Assembly (NCBI RefSeq): GCF_014656095.1
Contig: NZ_BNBT01000041.1
Span: forward strand, 1-56,895
Direction of reading: 5' to 3'
DNA from: Streptomyces longispororuber
GTDB lineage: Bacteria > Actinomycetota > Actinomycetes > Streptomycetales > Streptomycetaceae
DNA length: 56,895 bases
Part shown: positions 45,274 through 56,482 of the stretch, in pieces
Numbering within the stretch: the stretch's first letter is position 1
Layout of the letters: the number at the start of each line of letters is the position of its first letter
Made by a program: the position numbers and the translations under genes
The notes under the pieces: generated by a model
What the model saw: the letters and a program-made list of their open reading frames with translations, nothing else
Databases searched by the model: none
Told to the model about the DNA's origin: nothing

Positions 45274-45675
45274 GTGACCACCCTCGATGTCTACGACCAC
45301 CAGGTTCCCGTGGAGAGCGACTTCGGCTACACGCAGGCGATCAGGTCGGGCGATCTGATCCACGTCTCCGGGCAGCTCTCGCTCGACGAGGCAGGCGCCT
45401 TCGTCCACGCGGACGACTTCGCCGCCCAGCTCCGGCAGACCTACGCCAACTGCGACAAGGTCCTCGCCCACTACGGCGCCACCCGTCACCAGGTCGTCTC
45501 CCAGACGCTGTACGTGGTGAACCTGGTGCGCCACGCGGCGGCGACGGCGGCGGGCAACCGCGCGTACTTCGGCGCGCACCGGCCGGTCAGCACCGCCGTC
45601 GGCGTCGCCGAACTGACCTTCCCCGGGCAGGTCGTCGAGATCGCCTTCGTCGTCGACACCAGGCTGCCCGCCTGA
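45274..45675 (+). CDS. RidA-family protein (YjgF/YER057c/UK114)
   Basis: 133 aa from GTG 45274. Family motifs: FGYTQAIRSGDLIHVSGQLSLDEAGAF, QLRQTYANCDKVLAHYGATRHQVVSQTLYVVN, GVAELTFPGQVVEIAFVVDTR. The last segment lacks the Arg of the canonical RidA (replaced in this position region by GQVVEIAF), so deaminase activity on 2-aminoacrylate should not be assumed. Divergent HxlR likely controls it. Confidence 0.87.
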   Translation: MTTLDVYDHQVPVESDFGYTQAIRSGDLIHVSGQLSLDEAGAFVHADDFAAQLRQTYANCDKVLAHYGATRHQVVSQTLYVVNLVRHAAATAAGNRAYFGAHRPVSTAVGVAELTFPGQVVEIAFVVDTRLPA

Positions 45676-45692
45676 CCCCGCCTGCTCATCCT

Positions 45693-45959
45693 TCACGGCA
45701 CGTCGCCGCGCCAGTCCCACAGCTCGGGCGCGTCCGGGCGGGGAGCGTACTCACTGCGCCCGCCCGGGCCGTACCGGCCTATCTCGGTGGCGAGCAGGGC
45801 GCCTTCGGCCAGTTGTCGAGGCGTCCAGTCCGTGACGTCGAGCAGGAGGCCGTCGAGCGGCCCGCCGACGAGTTCGCGGTAGACGTGGCCCGCCCGGGGG
45901 CCGGGGTCGGGAACGTCGTGGTCGGTGCCGTAGACGCGGCGGTTCTTGAGCTCGTCCAT
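45693..45959 (-). CDS. Small uncharacterised protein, 88 aa
   Basis: Starts MDELKNRRVYGTDHDVPDPG at ATG 45959 with GGAGC just before it. It continues VYRELVGGPLDGLLLDVTDWTPRQLAEGALLATEIG and ends YAPRPDAPELWDWRGDVP. Acidic, soluble, Trp-containing; no signal or membrane segment. I do not recognise it by name, although similar small proteins recur in Streptomyces. Convergent with the RidA gene. Confidence 0.65.
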   Translation of the reverse strand: MDELKNRRVYGTDHDVPDPGPRAGHVYRELVGGPLDGLLLDVTDWTPRQLAEGALLATEIGRYGPGGRSEYAPRPDAPELWDWRGDVP

Positions 45960-46315
45960 GCTCCGAGCTTGGCATCCGGCACTGACAGTCGACGCGGGGC
46001 TCGGTGGCAGGGGCCGGACCGGTGGAGCGGGGGCGGTGCGGCGGAGCGGGGTTCGGCAGGCGCCGCGGCCGCGGCCGCGGCCGGGACCGCCGGGCGTAAA
46101 TGATTGGCCCGCGCCGCGCCGTCGGCGGGATGATGCGCGGTGTCCGGCCGTCCGGCGGCCGGGCCTGTGCCCGCGCGGGTCCCGCACACCGTACGCAGCG
46201 GCGACGCTGCCACGCGTCCCGCCCCCGTCCCCGTCCCCGTCGCGCGGTCGCGGCGGGGACGGGCGGTCCGGCGGCATCGTGGAACCGTGCTCCGCCCGTC
46301 CGAGAGGAAGCCCTG
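45960..46315. other. 356-bp divergent region with CCGCGG repeats
   Basis: It separates the 88-aa gene from the carboxylesterase. A 6-bp CCGCGG unit is repeated about 3.3 times at 46063-46082. A less GC-rich GTAAATGATTGG occurs near 46096-46107. At 46219-46245 pyrimidine-rich CCCGTCC repeats lie close to the carboxylesterase. Ribosome binding site GAGAGGAAG at 46302-46310. Confidence 0.5.
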
Positions 46316-47851
46316 GTGAACGAGAACGCGTCCAGGGCGTTCGCGACCGAGCCCGAAGTCCGCACGGCGGCCGGGGCGGTGCGCGGCCGTCGCGAGTCCG
46401 GCATCGCGGTCTTCCGCGGGATCCCCTTCGCCGAGCCGCCGGTCGGCGCGCTCCGCTTCGCCGCGCCGCGGACGGTGCGGCGCTGGGACGGGGTGCGGCA
46501 GGCCGTGGCATACGGCCCCCCGCCACCGCAGTCCGGCCTCTTCGGCATGGACACGCTGGCGGGGCACACGGACGGCGAGGACTGGCTCACCGTGAACGTC
46601 TGGTCCCCCGCGCCGGACCCGGAGGCGGCGCTTCCGGTGATGGTGTGGATCGCCGGGGGCGGCTACGTCTTCGGCACGTCCGGCCTCCCGGAGTACGACG
46701 GCCGCCGCCTGGCCGGGCACGGCGTCGTCCTCGTGACGTTCAACTACCGGGTGGGCGTCGAGGGCTTCGCCCAGCTCGACGGCGCCCCGGCCAACCGCGG
46801 CCTGCTCGACCAGATCGCCGCCCTGCGCTGGGTGCGCGACAACATCCGGGCGTTCGGCGGCGCCCCGGACCGGGTGACGGTCTTCGGTCAGTCGGCGGGC
46901 GCCGGGTCGATCGCCGCCCTGATGGCGACGGAGCGGGCGGCGGGGCTCTTCCGCCGGGCCGTCGCGCAGAGCGTGCCGGGTACGTTCTTCACGCCCGAAC
47001 TGGCCGCCGACGTCGCCGCCGCCTGCGCCGGCGAGCTGGGCCTGCGGCCCACGGTGGCCGACCTCGCCGGGGTGGAACCGGCCCTGCTGGCCGCCGCGGC
47101 GGACGCGGTCGTCGCCGGCGCGGGCCGCCGGGGCGCACGCTGGGGGCCGGTCGCGTACCGGCGTATCCCGTTCTCACCCGTCGTGGACGGGGACGTCCTG
47201 CCGGTCACGCCCTGGCAGGCGCTGGCCGACGGCTCCGGCCGGGACGTCGCTCTCCTCGTCGGGCACACCCGTGACGAGCACCGGCTGTTCACCCTCATCG
47301 AGGGTCTGCTCGGCCAGGTCACCGAGGAGCAGGCCGAGACCGCCCTGCGCGTCCTGGCTCCCGGGCCCGGTGGCGCCCGCGGCTACCGCGAGGCCTTTCC
47401 GTCCGCGGACCCGCAGGAGCTGTACGAATTGGTCAACGCCGACTGGCTGTTCCGCATGCCGAGCCTGCGTCTCGCCGACGCGCAGACCGCCGGCGGCGGC
47501 CGTGCCCACGTCTACGAGCTGACCTGGCCCGCCCCGGGGATGGGCGGATCTCTCGGGGCCTGCCACGGCCTCGACGTACCGCTCGTCTTCGGCAACCTGG
47601 ACAGTGGACAGCCCGCCGTGCTCCTGGGCGAGACCCCCTCGTCCGAGGCGGAGGCGCTGTCCGCGGAGATGCGTGCCGCGTGGACGGCGTTCGCCGCGCA
47701 CGGCGACCCCGGCTGGCCGGGGTACGACACAGGGCGACGCCTCGTACGGCTCTACGGCACACATCCGGCTGTTGGCGTTTATCCGGAGGAAACCTCCAGG
47801 TCGCTCTGGCAGGACCATGTCTTCACGGCACTTCCGCTGTTCAGCCGGTAG
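46316..47851 (+). CDS. Type B carboxylesterase
   Basis: 511 aa from GTG 46316. Family motifs: GIAVFRGIPFAEPPVGALRF, the EDWLTVNVW element, oxyanion hole GGGYVFG (about 114-120), nucleophile elbow FGQSAGAGS (Ser193), acid in GHTRDEHRLF and His in GACHGLDVPLVFGN. No signal peptide, so intracellular. Hydrolyses short esters; natural substrate unknown. Followed by a strong terminator. Confidence 0.92.
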   Translation: MNENASRAFATEPEVRTAAGAVRGRRESGIAVFRGIPFAEPPVGALRFAAPRTVRRWDGVRQAVAYGPPPPQSGLFGMDTLAGHTDGEDWLTVNVWSPAPDPEAALPVMVWIAGGGYVFGTSGLPEYDGRRLAGHGVVLVTFNYRVGVEGFAQLDGAPANRGLLDQIAALRWVRDNIRAFGGAPDRVTVFGQSAGAGSIAALMATERAAGLFRRAVAQSVPGTFFTPELAADVAAACAGELGLRPTVADLAGVEPALLAAAADAVVAGAGRRGARWGPVAYRRIPFSPVVDGDVLPVTPWQALADGSGRDVALLVGHTRDEHRLFTLIEGLLGQVTEEQAETALRVLAPGPGGARGYREAFPSADPQELYELVNADWLFRMPSLRLADAQTAGGGRAHVYELTWPAPGMGGSLGACHGLDVPLVFGNLDSGQPAVLLGETPSSEAEALSAEMRAAWTAFAAHGDPGWPGYDTGRRLVRLYGTHPAVGVYPEETSRSLWQDHVFTALPLFSR

Positions 47852-47959
47852 GCGGTGCGCGCCGGGAGCGTCCCGGAGGGCGTCGCGCGACCAACAACAC
47901 TCAGCCAAACTGCGTCCCGGCCGCGCATGTCCGCCGCGTGCGCTGGCACACTGATTGCA

Positions 47960-47992
47960 GGGCCCGCCGTGCTCCCCCGTCGCGGCGGGCCC
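47960..47992. terminator. Hairpin terminator between carboxylesterase and UvrA-like genes
   Basis: Perfect 10-bp arms GGGCCCGCCG (47960-47969) and CGGCGGGCCC (47983-47992) around a 13-base loop, followed by CTCTTGT. Lies between convergent stops. Confidence 0.8.
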
Positions 47993-48031
47993 CTCTTGTC
48001 GGTGCGCCGACGCGGAGGGGCCCGGCCCCGC

Positions 48032-50425
<2,394 letters not shown>

Positions 50426-50619
50426 CGTGTCTCCTCCGTGCGGCGCGGCCGCCTGTGCGGCCCTTGACGCATCGCCTGGCTCGATCCGTACAGGTGCGAG
50501 CAGTATGCATGGTCGCTTCCCGCCGGTCATCGGGATTGCGACGGCACCCGGTACGGCGGGGTGGGACCGGCACCGAGGAGCGGTACGCGGTGGTCAGGGC
50601 GGTGGTCGGGGGTGCACGC

Positions 50620-50663
50620 ACGCCGAGGGGCGGCCACCCGGATCGGTGGCCGCCCCTCGGCGT
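50620..50663. terminator. Long hairpin terminator downstream of the MEDS/HATPase gene
   Basis: Perfect 19-bp arms (ACGCCGAGGGGCGGCCACC at 50620-50638 and complement at 50645-50663) with a 6-base loop CGGATC. It lies past the minus-strand stop at 50713. Confidence 0.8.
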
Positions 50664-50711
50664 CACGGGCCGCGTCGGACCCGGGTGTCACGGGCCGCGT
50701 CGGACCCGGGT
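50662..50711. repeat. 25-bp tandem direct repeat abutting a stop codon
   Basis: Two identical 25-bp copies (50662-50686 and 50687-50711), each GTCACGGGCCGCG continuing TCGGACCCGGGT, followed by a third partial GTCAC whose TCA is the minus-strand stop codon of the MEDS/HATPase gene. A slip or duplication event at the gene end. Confidence 0.85.
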
Positions 50712-50712
50712 G

Positions 50713-51648
50713 TCACCGGCCGAGGTAGAACCGCACGGTCGTGCCCTCGTCGCCGGTGTGCAGGCGTACCAGGTCGGACACGTAGTGGACCAGCATCAGG
50801 CCCCGGCCGCCGAGCTGACCCCGCTCCGGCGGCCTGCGGCCCGCGAGCGGGTCGGTCAGGCGGCCCGCGTCGCGCACCTCGAAGACGAGTTGGTCCCGCT
50901 CGGCCCAGACCGCCAGCGTTCCGCGGCCGCCGCCGTGGATCACGCTGTTGGTGGTCAGCTCCGCGACCGCAAGCTCCACGTCCATGACCCGCTCCCCCGC
51001 GAGGCCCAGGAGGCCCGCCTGGGCGACGGCGAACTGGCGGACCGCGGGCAGGTCCTCACGGCCGTAGGAGAACACCGCGGCGTCCGGCGCGGCCACCAGC
51101 GGCTCGTTGTAGCGGGCGACGACCGCCTGCCAGTCGTAGACGTCGCTGGTCTCCTCCCGCCCGTCACCGCTGATGAGGGTGGGGTGGGTGATCCGCGCGT
51201 CCGCGATCACCTCGGGGTCGAGGCGCGTCTCGTCGTACGGACACAGAATGGTCACCGCGCGGCCCTCGAAGGCGGCGTTGATCAGCGCCTCGTGCTGGGC
51301 GCACGCCGGGTACTCGACCGCGGACCTGCCCGCCCAGATCGGCTCGCCGATGATGCGTACCCGCCCCTCGGGGTGGGCGTCGGCGAATCCGCGCAGCACC
51401 CGGGGGATGATCCGCCCCGGGTTGCGGCCGGCTTCCGTCATGTCGAGGAACGTGATGCCGTCGGCGTCCGCGCCGAGCCCGTCCTTGATCAGCTCCAGGT
51501 TGGGGCCGGGCACGGCGACGGCCAGCGGCTCGCCGTTGGTCAGGCCCTCGCGCAGGAACGACACCGTCTGCCGGGTGTACTCCTGCTCGGTGCGGTAGAA
51601 GAGGGCGGGGTGGACGAACGTCTCGTCGGTGGTCACCTGGGTCGTCAT
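50713..51648 (-). CDS. MEDS-domain anti-sigma factor with HATPase kinase domain
   Basis: 311 aa. Residues about 15-175 form a MEDS domain (HPALFYRTEQEYTRQTVSFLREGLTNGEPLAVAVPGPNLELI), which in other actinomycetes senses small ligands. Residues about 190-310 are an RsbW/SpoIIAB-like HATPase: ELAVAELTTNSVIHGGG is the N box, DAGRLTDPLAGRRPPERGQLGGRGLMLVHYVSDLV the G1/G2 region. It overlaps the STAS gene by 4 bp (ATGA, 51645-51648), so the anti-sigma factor is co-translated with its antagonist. The sigma gene lies just upstream on the strand. Confidence 0.9.
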   Translation of the reverse strand: MTTQVTTDETFVHPALFYRTEQEYTRQTVSFLREGLTNGEPLAVAVPGPNLELIKDGLGADADGITFLDMTEAGRNPGRIIPRVLRGFADAHPEGRVRIIGEPIWAGRSAVEYPACAQHEALINAAFEGRAVTILCPYDETRLDPEVIADARITHPTLISGDGREETSDVYDWQAVVARYNEPLVAAPDAAVFSYGREDLPAVRQFAVAQAGLLGLAGERVMDVELAVAELTTNSVIHGGGRGTLAVWAERDQLVFEVRDAGRLTDPLAGRRPPERGQLGGRGLMLVHYVSDLVRLHTGDEGTTVRFYLGR

Positions 51649-52001
51649 CGCGGAGCCACCTCGATCCGGTCAAGATCGGGCCAGAACAGCCTCAGCACCC
51701 GTGGGAGCTGCGGCGGAGGATGCTCGACCACGACCCTCCCGTCGGGCAGGTTCATGGCAGTGACCGCGAGGGCCGTCACCCCGGCCACGTCGACGAAGGC
51801 CACCTGTGACAGCTCCACGTACGACACGCCCTCGTGGCACCGGGACAGCTCCGTCAGGGCCCGTTCCCAGGAGGGGCGGGTGACTTCGCAGATCTCACCG
51901 CTGGCACGTATCCCGCAACGGCCGGACAACGGGCTCACCTCCAACGCGGCCCTCCCGGGCACCACCGGGCCCGACCCGCCCACCATGCGCAGGGCATCCA
52001 T
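51645..52001 (-). CDS. STAS-domain anti-sigma factor antagonist
   Basis: 118 aa from ATG 52001, 7 bases after GAGGAG. STAS core: ICEVTRPSWERALTELSRCHEGVSYVELSQVAFVDVAGVTALAVTAMNLPDGRVVVEHPPPQLPRVLRLF. The serine/threonine phospho-site region reads FVDVAG, with Val where Ser is typical, so it may not be a standard phospho-switch. Linked to the MEDS/HATPase gene by a 4-bp overlap. Has its own promoter, since a terminator follows the sigma gene. Confidence 0.85.
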   Translation of the reverse strand: MDALRMVGGSGPVVPGRAALEVSPLSGRCGIRASGEICEVTRPSWERALTELSRCHEGVSYVELSQVAFVDVAGVTALAVTAMNLPDGRVVVEHPPPQLPRVLRLFWPDLDRIEVAPR

Positions 52002-52201
52002 GCTCGGACTCCTCAAACATCCCGTCAGCCGCCTGTCGACTGCCTCAGCCCAGCACCGGCGGAAGGAGACTTCTTCCAGCCGAGCAGTCTACCGCCGCGC
52101 GCCGACCGCACGCTCGGCGGGCAGGGTCCGGCCCGCGACGCCCCGTGGCCGGTGGGGCGTTGGGCCGGTGGTACGGGGCTTCGGACCGGTGGAGCCGACG
52201 G

Positions 52202-52237
52202 GCCGGGGCGGCACCTTCGCGGTGGTGCCGCCCCGGC
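52202..52237. terminator. Hairpin terminator downstream of the sigma factor gene
   Basis: Perfect 14-bp arms GCCGGGGCGGCACC and complement with an 8-base loop, 45 bp past the sigma stop (minus strand). It would separate the sigma transcript from the STAS/MEDS operon. Confidence 0.78.
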
Positions 52238-52281
52238 GTCCCGGAAGCACGGTGTGACGGGCCCGAGGTGGGTCCGGCGGG

Positions 52282-53124
52282 TCACGAGGTCATCAGCATG
52301 CCCTCACGCAGGCGGGCCAGGCAGCGCGCCAGGAGACGGGAGACGTGCATCTGCGAGACGCCGAGCCGCTCACCGATCTGGGCCTGGGTGAGCTCCTCCA
52401 CGAACCGCCAGTGGATGATCTGCCGGTCGCGCTCGTCGAGGGCGGCGATCATCGGGGCCAGGGCGTGGAAGTCCTCCACCAGTTCCAGGGCCGCGTCGTC
52501 CAGGCCGATGAAGTCGGCGAGCGCGGTCTCGCTCTCGTCGTTGGTGGCGAGCGCGGCGTCCAGGGAGGCGGCGTTGTAGCCGTTGGAGGCGACGCGGGCC
52601 TCGATGACCTCGTCCTCGCTCAGGCTCATCAGCTCGGCGAGTTCCTTGACGGTCGGCGTACGGCCCATGCGGCTGCGCAGTTCCTCGGTGGCCTGCGCGA
52701 GGTGGACGCGGGCCTCCTGCAGGCGGCGCGGGACGTGCACGGCCCAGGAGGTGTCGCGGAAGAACCGCTTGATCTCGCCGACGATGTACGGGATGGCGAA
52801 GGAGGTGAACTCCACCTCGCGGGATATCTCGAACCGGTCGATGGCCTTGATCAGCCCGATGGTGCCGACCTGGATGATGTCCTCCATCTCCTCCGGGTTC
52901 CGGCTGCGGTAGCGGCCGGCGGCGAAGCGGACGAGGGACAGGTTCATCTCGATCAGCGTGTTCCGCGCGTACTGGTATTCGGCGGTGCCCTCCTCCAGGA
53001 CCGCCAGCCGGTCGAAGAACGTCTTCGACAACTGCCGGGCGTCCTTCGGTGCGATCGCCACCGGGTCGGCGATCGCCGGCAGCTCGGTGGTCACCTGGTC
53101 CTGGGTGCTGGCTGTCGCCGTCAT
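52282..53124 (-). CDS. SigB/SigF/SigG-family RNA polymerase sigma factor
   Basis: 280 aa; ATG 53124 is preferred because GGAGG lies 8 bases upstream of it (ATG 53130 would have only 2 bases). Region 2: RNTLIEMNLSLVRFAAGRYRSRNPEEMEDIIQVGTIGLIKAIDRFEISREVEFTSFAIPYIVGEIKRFFRDTSWAVHVPRRLQE. Region 3 follows and region 4 ends with TQAQIGERLGVSQMHVSRLLARCLARLREGM. Stress or development sigma factor of the streptomycete SigB group. Its STAS and MEDS/HATPase partners are encoded downstream. Confidence 0.93.
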   Translation of the reverse strand: MTATASTQDQVTTELPAIADPVAIAPKDARQLSKTFFDRLAVLEEGTAEYQYARNTLIEMNLSLVRFAAGRYRSRNPEEMEDIIQVGTIGLIKAIDRFEISREVEFTSFAIPYIVGEIKRFFRDTSWAVHVPRRLQEARVHLAQATEELRSRMGRTPTVKELAELMSLSEDEVIEARVASNGYNAASLDAALATNDESETALADFIGLDDAALELVEDFHALAPMIAALDERDRQIIHWRFVEELTQAQIGERLGVSQMHVSRLLARCLARLREGMLMTS

Positions 53125-53686
53125 GGCCATTCCCTCCCGTCGTTCGGTCGTGCCCCGGCGTGTGCGGGGCGACGTGAGGGCGGCTACCCGGCCGTAGCCC
53201 TTCCACTCCCCCGTGATCCGAACATCTTCGAAATCGGTCGGACCGGGGTGGTGCCGGGCGACGGTCCCAGCGGGGTGCGGGCCGGGGGTGCGGCCGGGGA
53301 CGGCTGCGCCCCGGCCGCTGCCGCGGCGGGCCCGCGGGAAGTCCGCGCCGGTGCCCCTCGGTTTCCGGTACGGGGTATTCCGGATAGCCCCCGGAAGTGG
53401 GCCGAGGTGCGCGTGACGCTCTCACACACCCCTTGCGCGAGCCCCACCTTTTTACTCCACCTTTACCTTCCCTCTCCCGTCCGTACTGTCGGCAGTACAC
53501 GCACGCCGCGAAAAATCCGCGGAATCTTGCGCCGCGAGTTCCCCAGCCGCCAACCTCTCCCCACTACTCAAGGATCACAGGTGCCCCGCCCCGGAAGACG
53601 CGGTGCCGTCCCGCCCGCGCGGGCCCGGGGCCGTCACCGGCGCGGAGCGCCCGCCGCCGGGGCACAGCAAGCGGAGGGTTTTCACC

Positions 53687-54865
53687 ATGGCCACAGAGGC
53701 CGCACGCCCGGAAGTACCCAGACTTCCGTCCCTGAGCGGAATGCGTTTCATCGCGGCGATCCCGGTTTTCGCTTTCCATGCGACCGCGGCGCCGAATTTC
53801 CTGAGCGGCGACGTCGGGAAGTTCTTCAGCGATGTCTTCCGGGACACCGGAACGCCCAGTGTGAGTTTCTTCTTCATTCTGAGCGGTTTCATCCTGACCT
53901 GGTCGGCGCGGCCGAAGGACAACGTGCCCGGCTTCTGGCGGCGCAGGATGGTCAAGGTCTACCCGAACCACCTGGTGATGTTCGCGGCCACCGCGGCCGT
54001 GATGCTGATCGCGTCCGACCCCATCGGGGCGAAGCAGTTCTTCACCAGCCTCTTCCTCGTGCAGTCCTGGGTGCCGGAGGCCATGGTCCCCACCGGGATG
54101 AATCCCGTGGCGTGGTCGCTGTCCTGCGAGGTCTTCTTCTATCTGAGCTTCCCGCTGCTGCTGCTCCTGGTGCGGCGCGTGCCGGTGCGCGGCCTGTGGA
54201 CGCTGGCCGGGGTGCTGCTCGCCCTCCCCTGGCTCGTGGTGCTGTTCGCCAAGAGCGTCGTCGGCGGCACGCCCCTGCCCGGCGGCTACGGCGTCAGCTT
54301 CGAACAGCTCTGGTTCATCTACTTCTTCCCGGTGACCCGCATGGCCGAGTTCGTCCTCGGCATCGTGCTCGCCCGCCTGGTGCTCGCCGGGGCCGTGCCG
54401 CGGATCGGCATGCTCCCCGCCACCGCGCTCACCGTGGGCGGCTTCGTGCTCAACGCGCACGTGCCGTACGCGTACAGCGTCGGCGGCACGGCCGCCGTCT
54501 GGGTGGCGCCGCTGGTCCTCGCCGGGACGACGGCCGACGTGCGCGGCACGCGCTCGCTGGTGCGCGGCCGGGTGCTGGTGAAGCTCGGCGAGATGTCGTT
54601 CGCCTTCTACCTGGTGCACACGCTGCTCCTGACGTCGGCGGGCCGCTGGCTGCTGCCGGACGTGTCGGCCGGTGGCGCGGCGGGGCTGCTCGTCGGCTGC
54701 CTGGTGGCGAGCCTGGCCGCGTCGTACGCGCTGTTCACGTGGGTGGAGGCGCCGCTGGTACGGAAGTTCGGCAGCTACGGCGGTGCCTCCCGGCGGCGGC
54801 CGGGGCCGTCGGAGTCCGCCGGTGCCGCTGCCGCGCCGCTGGCGGCGGCGGAGGCCAAGGAGTAG
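53687..54865 (+). CDS. Acyltransferase 3 family membrane O-acyltransferase
   Basis: 392 aa from ATG 53687, 8 bases after GGAGGG. Signatures of the OafA-type family: PSLSGMRFIAAIPVFAFHATAAPNF, SVSFFFILSGFILTWSARPKD, the RR MVKVYPNHL segment, and MNPVAWSLSCEVFFYLSFPLLLLL with the conserved Glu. About ten TM helices. It transfers an acyl group to a sugar or lipid head group; acceptor unknown. It is not next to a glycan cluster. Confidence 0.9.
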   Translation: MATEAARPEVPRLPSLSGMRFIAAIPVFAFHATAAPNFLSGDVGKFFSDVFRDTGTPSVSFFFILSGFILTWSARPKDNVPGFWRRRMVKVYPNHLVMFAATAAVMLIASDPIGAKQFFTSLFLVQSWVPEAMVPTGMNPVAWSLSCEVFFYLSFPLLLLLVRRVPVRGLWTLAGVLLALPWLVVLFAKSVVGGTPLPGGYGVSFEQLWFIYFFPVTRMAEFVLGIVLARLVLAGAVPRIGMLPATALTVGGFVLNAHVPYAYSVGGTAAVWVAPLVLAGTTADVRGTRSLVRGRVLVKLGEMSFAFYLVHTLLLTSAGRWLLPDVSAGGAAGLLVGCLVASLAASYALFTWVEAPLVRKFGSYGGASRRRPGPSESAGAAAAPLAAAEAKE

Positions 54866-54888
54866 CCCACCAGATGTCGGACGGTTCG

Positions 54889-54924
54889 CCCGCGCCCCGG
54901 CCCACGGCGGGACCGGGGCGCGGG
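54889..54924. terminator. Hairpin terminator after the acyltransferase gene
   Basis: Perfect 12-bp arms CCCGCGCCCCGG (54889-54900) and CCGGGGCGCGGG (54913-54924) with a 12-base loop, 24 bp past the stop. Confidence 0.78.
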
Positions 54925-54974
54925 TGTGCGCATAGGATGCGGCCCCGTACCTCCCGAGGCCTGGGGGCAGACGC

Positions 54975-55544
54975 ATGGACAATGTAGGCAGCGGCGCCGG
55001 CAAGGTGGTCGTGAACAGGGCGATGTCGCTGGACGGCTTCATCGCCGGTCCTGGTCACACGATGAGCTGGATCTTCGAGTACATGACCGCGGAGACGTTC
55101 CCGGACGTCATGGCGGCCACGGGCGCCATGCTGATCGGCCGGGACACGTACGAGGTCGGCAAGCGCATGGCCGACCAGGACACCGACACCGGCTACGACG
55201 GCGGGGCGCGGTTCGTCCTCACCCACGAGCCTCCCGAGGAGCCGGACCCGGCCGTCACGTTCCTCACCTGTGACGTCGAGGAAGCCGTGGCCACGGCCCG
55301 CGGCGCCGCGGGCGGCAAGAACCTGGAGATCCTCGGTGCCGACGTGGCCGCCCAGTGCCTGCGGCGCGGGCTCGTCGACGAGATCCTCGTCTATGTCCTG
55401 CCGCTGCTGCTCGGCGACGGTGTCCGCTTCACGCCCCCGGGCGTCGGCAGGATCGACCTGGAGCCTTTCAGCACCATCCGGTCGGGCGCCGTCACGATGC
55501 TCCGCTTCCGCGTACGCAAGGAGGGGCGGCCCGCCGGCGAGTGA
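54975..55544 (+). CDS. Dihydrofolate reductase/RibD-C family protein
   Basis: 189 aa. Starts KVVVNRAMSLDGFIAGPGHTMSW, the substrate loop of RibD_C/DHFR-like proteins, then AMLIGRDTYEVGKRM, ARFVLTHEPPE, LEILGADVAAQCLRRGLVDEILVYVLPLLLGDGVRFTP. NADPH-binding reductase fold; exact role unknown. A TAGGAT box near 54937 may be its -10. Followed by a strong terminator. Confidence 0.88.
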   Translation: MDNVGSGAGKVVVNRAMSLDGFIAGPGHTMSWIFEYMTAETFPDVMAATGAMLIGRDTYEVGKRMADQDTDTGYDGGARFVLTHEPPEEPDPAVTFLTCDVEEAVATARGAAGGKNLEILGADVAAQCLRRGLVDEILVYVLPLLLGDGVRFTPPGVGRIDLEPFSTIRSGAVTMLRFRVRKEGRPAGE

Positions 55545-55593
55545 GGCCGCTGCGCGCGGACGTACGTACGAAGCGCGGCGGCAGCCGCGGCCG

Positions 55594-55627
55594 GGGCCTG
55601 TCCGGCGGAGGTGTGCCGGACAGGCCC
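55594..55627. terminator. Hairpin terminator between DHFR-like and DUF1062 genes
   Basis: Perfect 13-bp arms GGGCCTGTCCGGC (55594-55606) and GCCGGACAGGCCC (55615-55627), 8-base loop, followed by TTGGGCTG. Convergent genes, so likely bidirectional. Confidence 0.8.
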
Positions 55628-55704
55628 TTGGGCTGTGCGGGTCTTGCACGGTCTCAGCGCTTCAGCCCTTGAGCACGTCAGCGCTTCGACGCTCTATCGC
55701 TGCT

Positions 55705-56253
55705 CTATCGCTTCAACGTGAAGGTGAAGTCGGCGGAGAGCTTGCCGCTCAGCCGGACCGCCGAGACGAGCCTCCCCTCCGTGAGCAGGCGCTCGACCTC
55801 GGCCCGTGGGAGACCGCAGCCTTCGGCGATCAGCCGTACCGGGCGCACCGGGATGCGCGCCGCGAAGCGGACCGAGACGTCGAGCACCTCGTGGTCCAGG
55901 TGGTCCGGTTCGCCGGTGTCCAGGCGCCAGGAGCGGTCCCAGTCGAGGGCGATGCGGTTGCGCCGCCGTACGACCGGGTCCTGGAGCAGTTCGGCCGTCA
56001 GACCGAGGTCGTTGTCGTGCAGCCGGTCCAGCAGCTCGGGCCGTACGGCACGCACGTGCGTCCGCTCGAAGACCGTGATCTTCGCGGTGTCCCCGCAGGC
56101 GGTGCAGAGCACGAGGAGCCAGGCGTCGATGAGCTTGTGGTGGGCGTTGACGCGGAACTTGCCGCTCGCGCGGAAGCGGTCCGACGCGCACGTGTGGCAG
56201 CGACGGCGGACGAGCGGCAGGCAGGTGGGTATGACCACCCAGTTCTTGAGCAC
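55705..56253 (-). CDS. DUF1062 domain protein
   Basis: 182 aa, ATG 56253. A probable zinc ribbon made of CHTC near residue 19 and CTAC near residue 50. The remainder includes HKLIDAWLLVLCTACGDTAKITVFERTHVRAVRPELLDRLHDNDLGLTAELLQDPVVRRRNRIALDWDRSWRL and a C-terminal basic stretch ending SGKLSADFTFTLKR. This is the pattern of DUF1062 proteins; function unknown, possibly a nucleic-acid-binding regulator. The stop is preceded by short repeats of AGCGCTTC and CTCTATCGCT (about 55650-55705). Confidence 0.85.
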   Translation of the reverse strand: MLKNWVVIPTCLPLVRRRCHTCASDRFRASGKFRVNAHHKLIDAWLLVLCTACGDTAKITVFERTHVRAVRPELLDRLHDNDLGLTAELLQDPVVRRRNRIALDWDRSWRLDTGEPDHLDHEVLDVSVRFAARIPVRPVRLIAEGCGLPRAEVERLLTEGRLVSAVRLSGKLSADFTFTLKR

Positions 56254-56482
56254 AGAGGTACACCGGTTCCAGTGAGAAGTCCGCAGCGAAAAGCAGCGCG
56301 GCGCGCAGGCGCGACGCGCGACGAATCAGCGCTCGGGAGGTCTCACAGGGTGTACAACGGCACGTCCTTGCCTGGATGACTGGGCCGGGCAGCACGGTAG
56401 TGGCGCCCGGCACCACCACTCCACTGCTTTTCCGCACGCCTCGACGCAAGTCCCCTCGCCCGACCGCACCTTGCGCCCGGTC

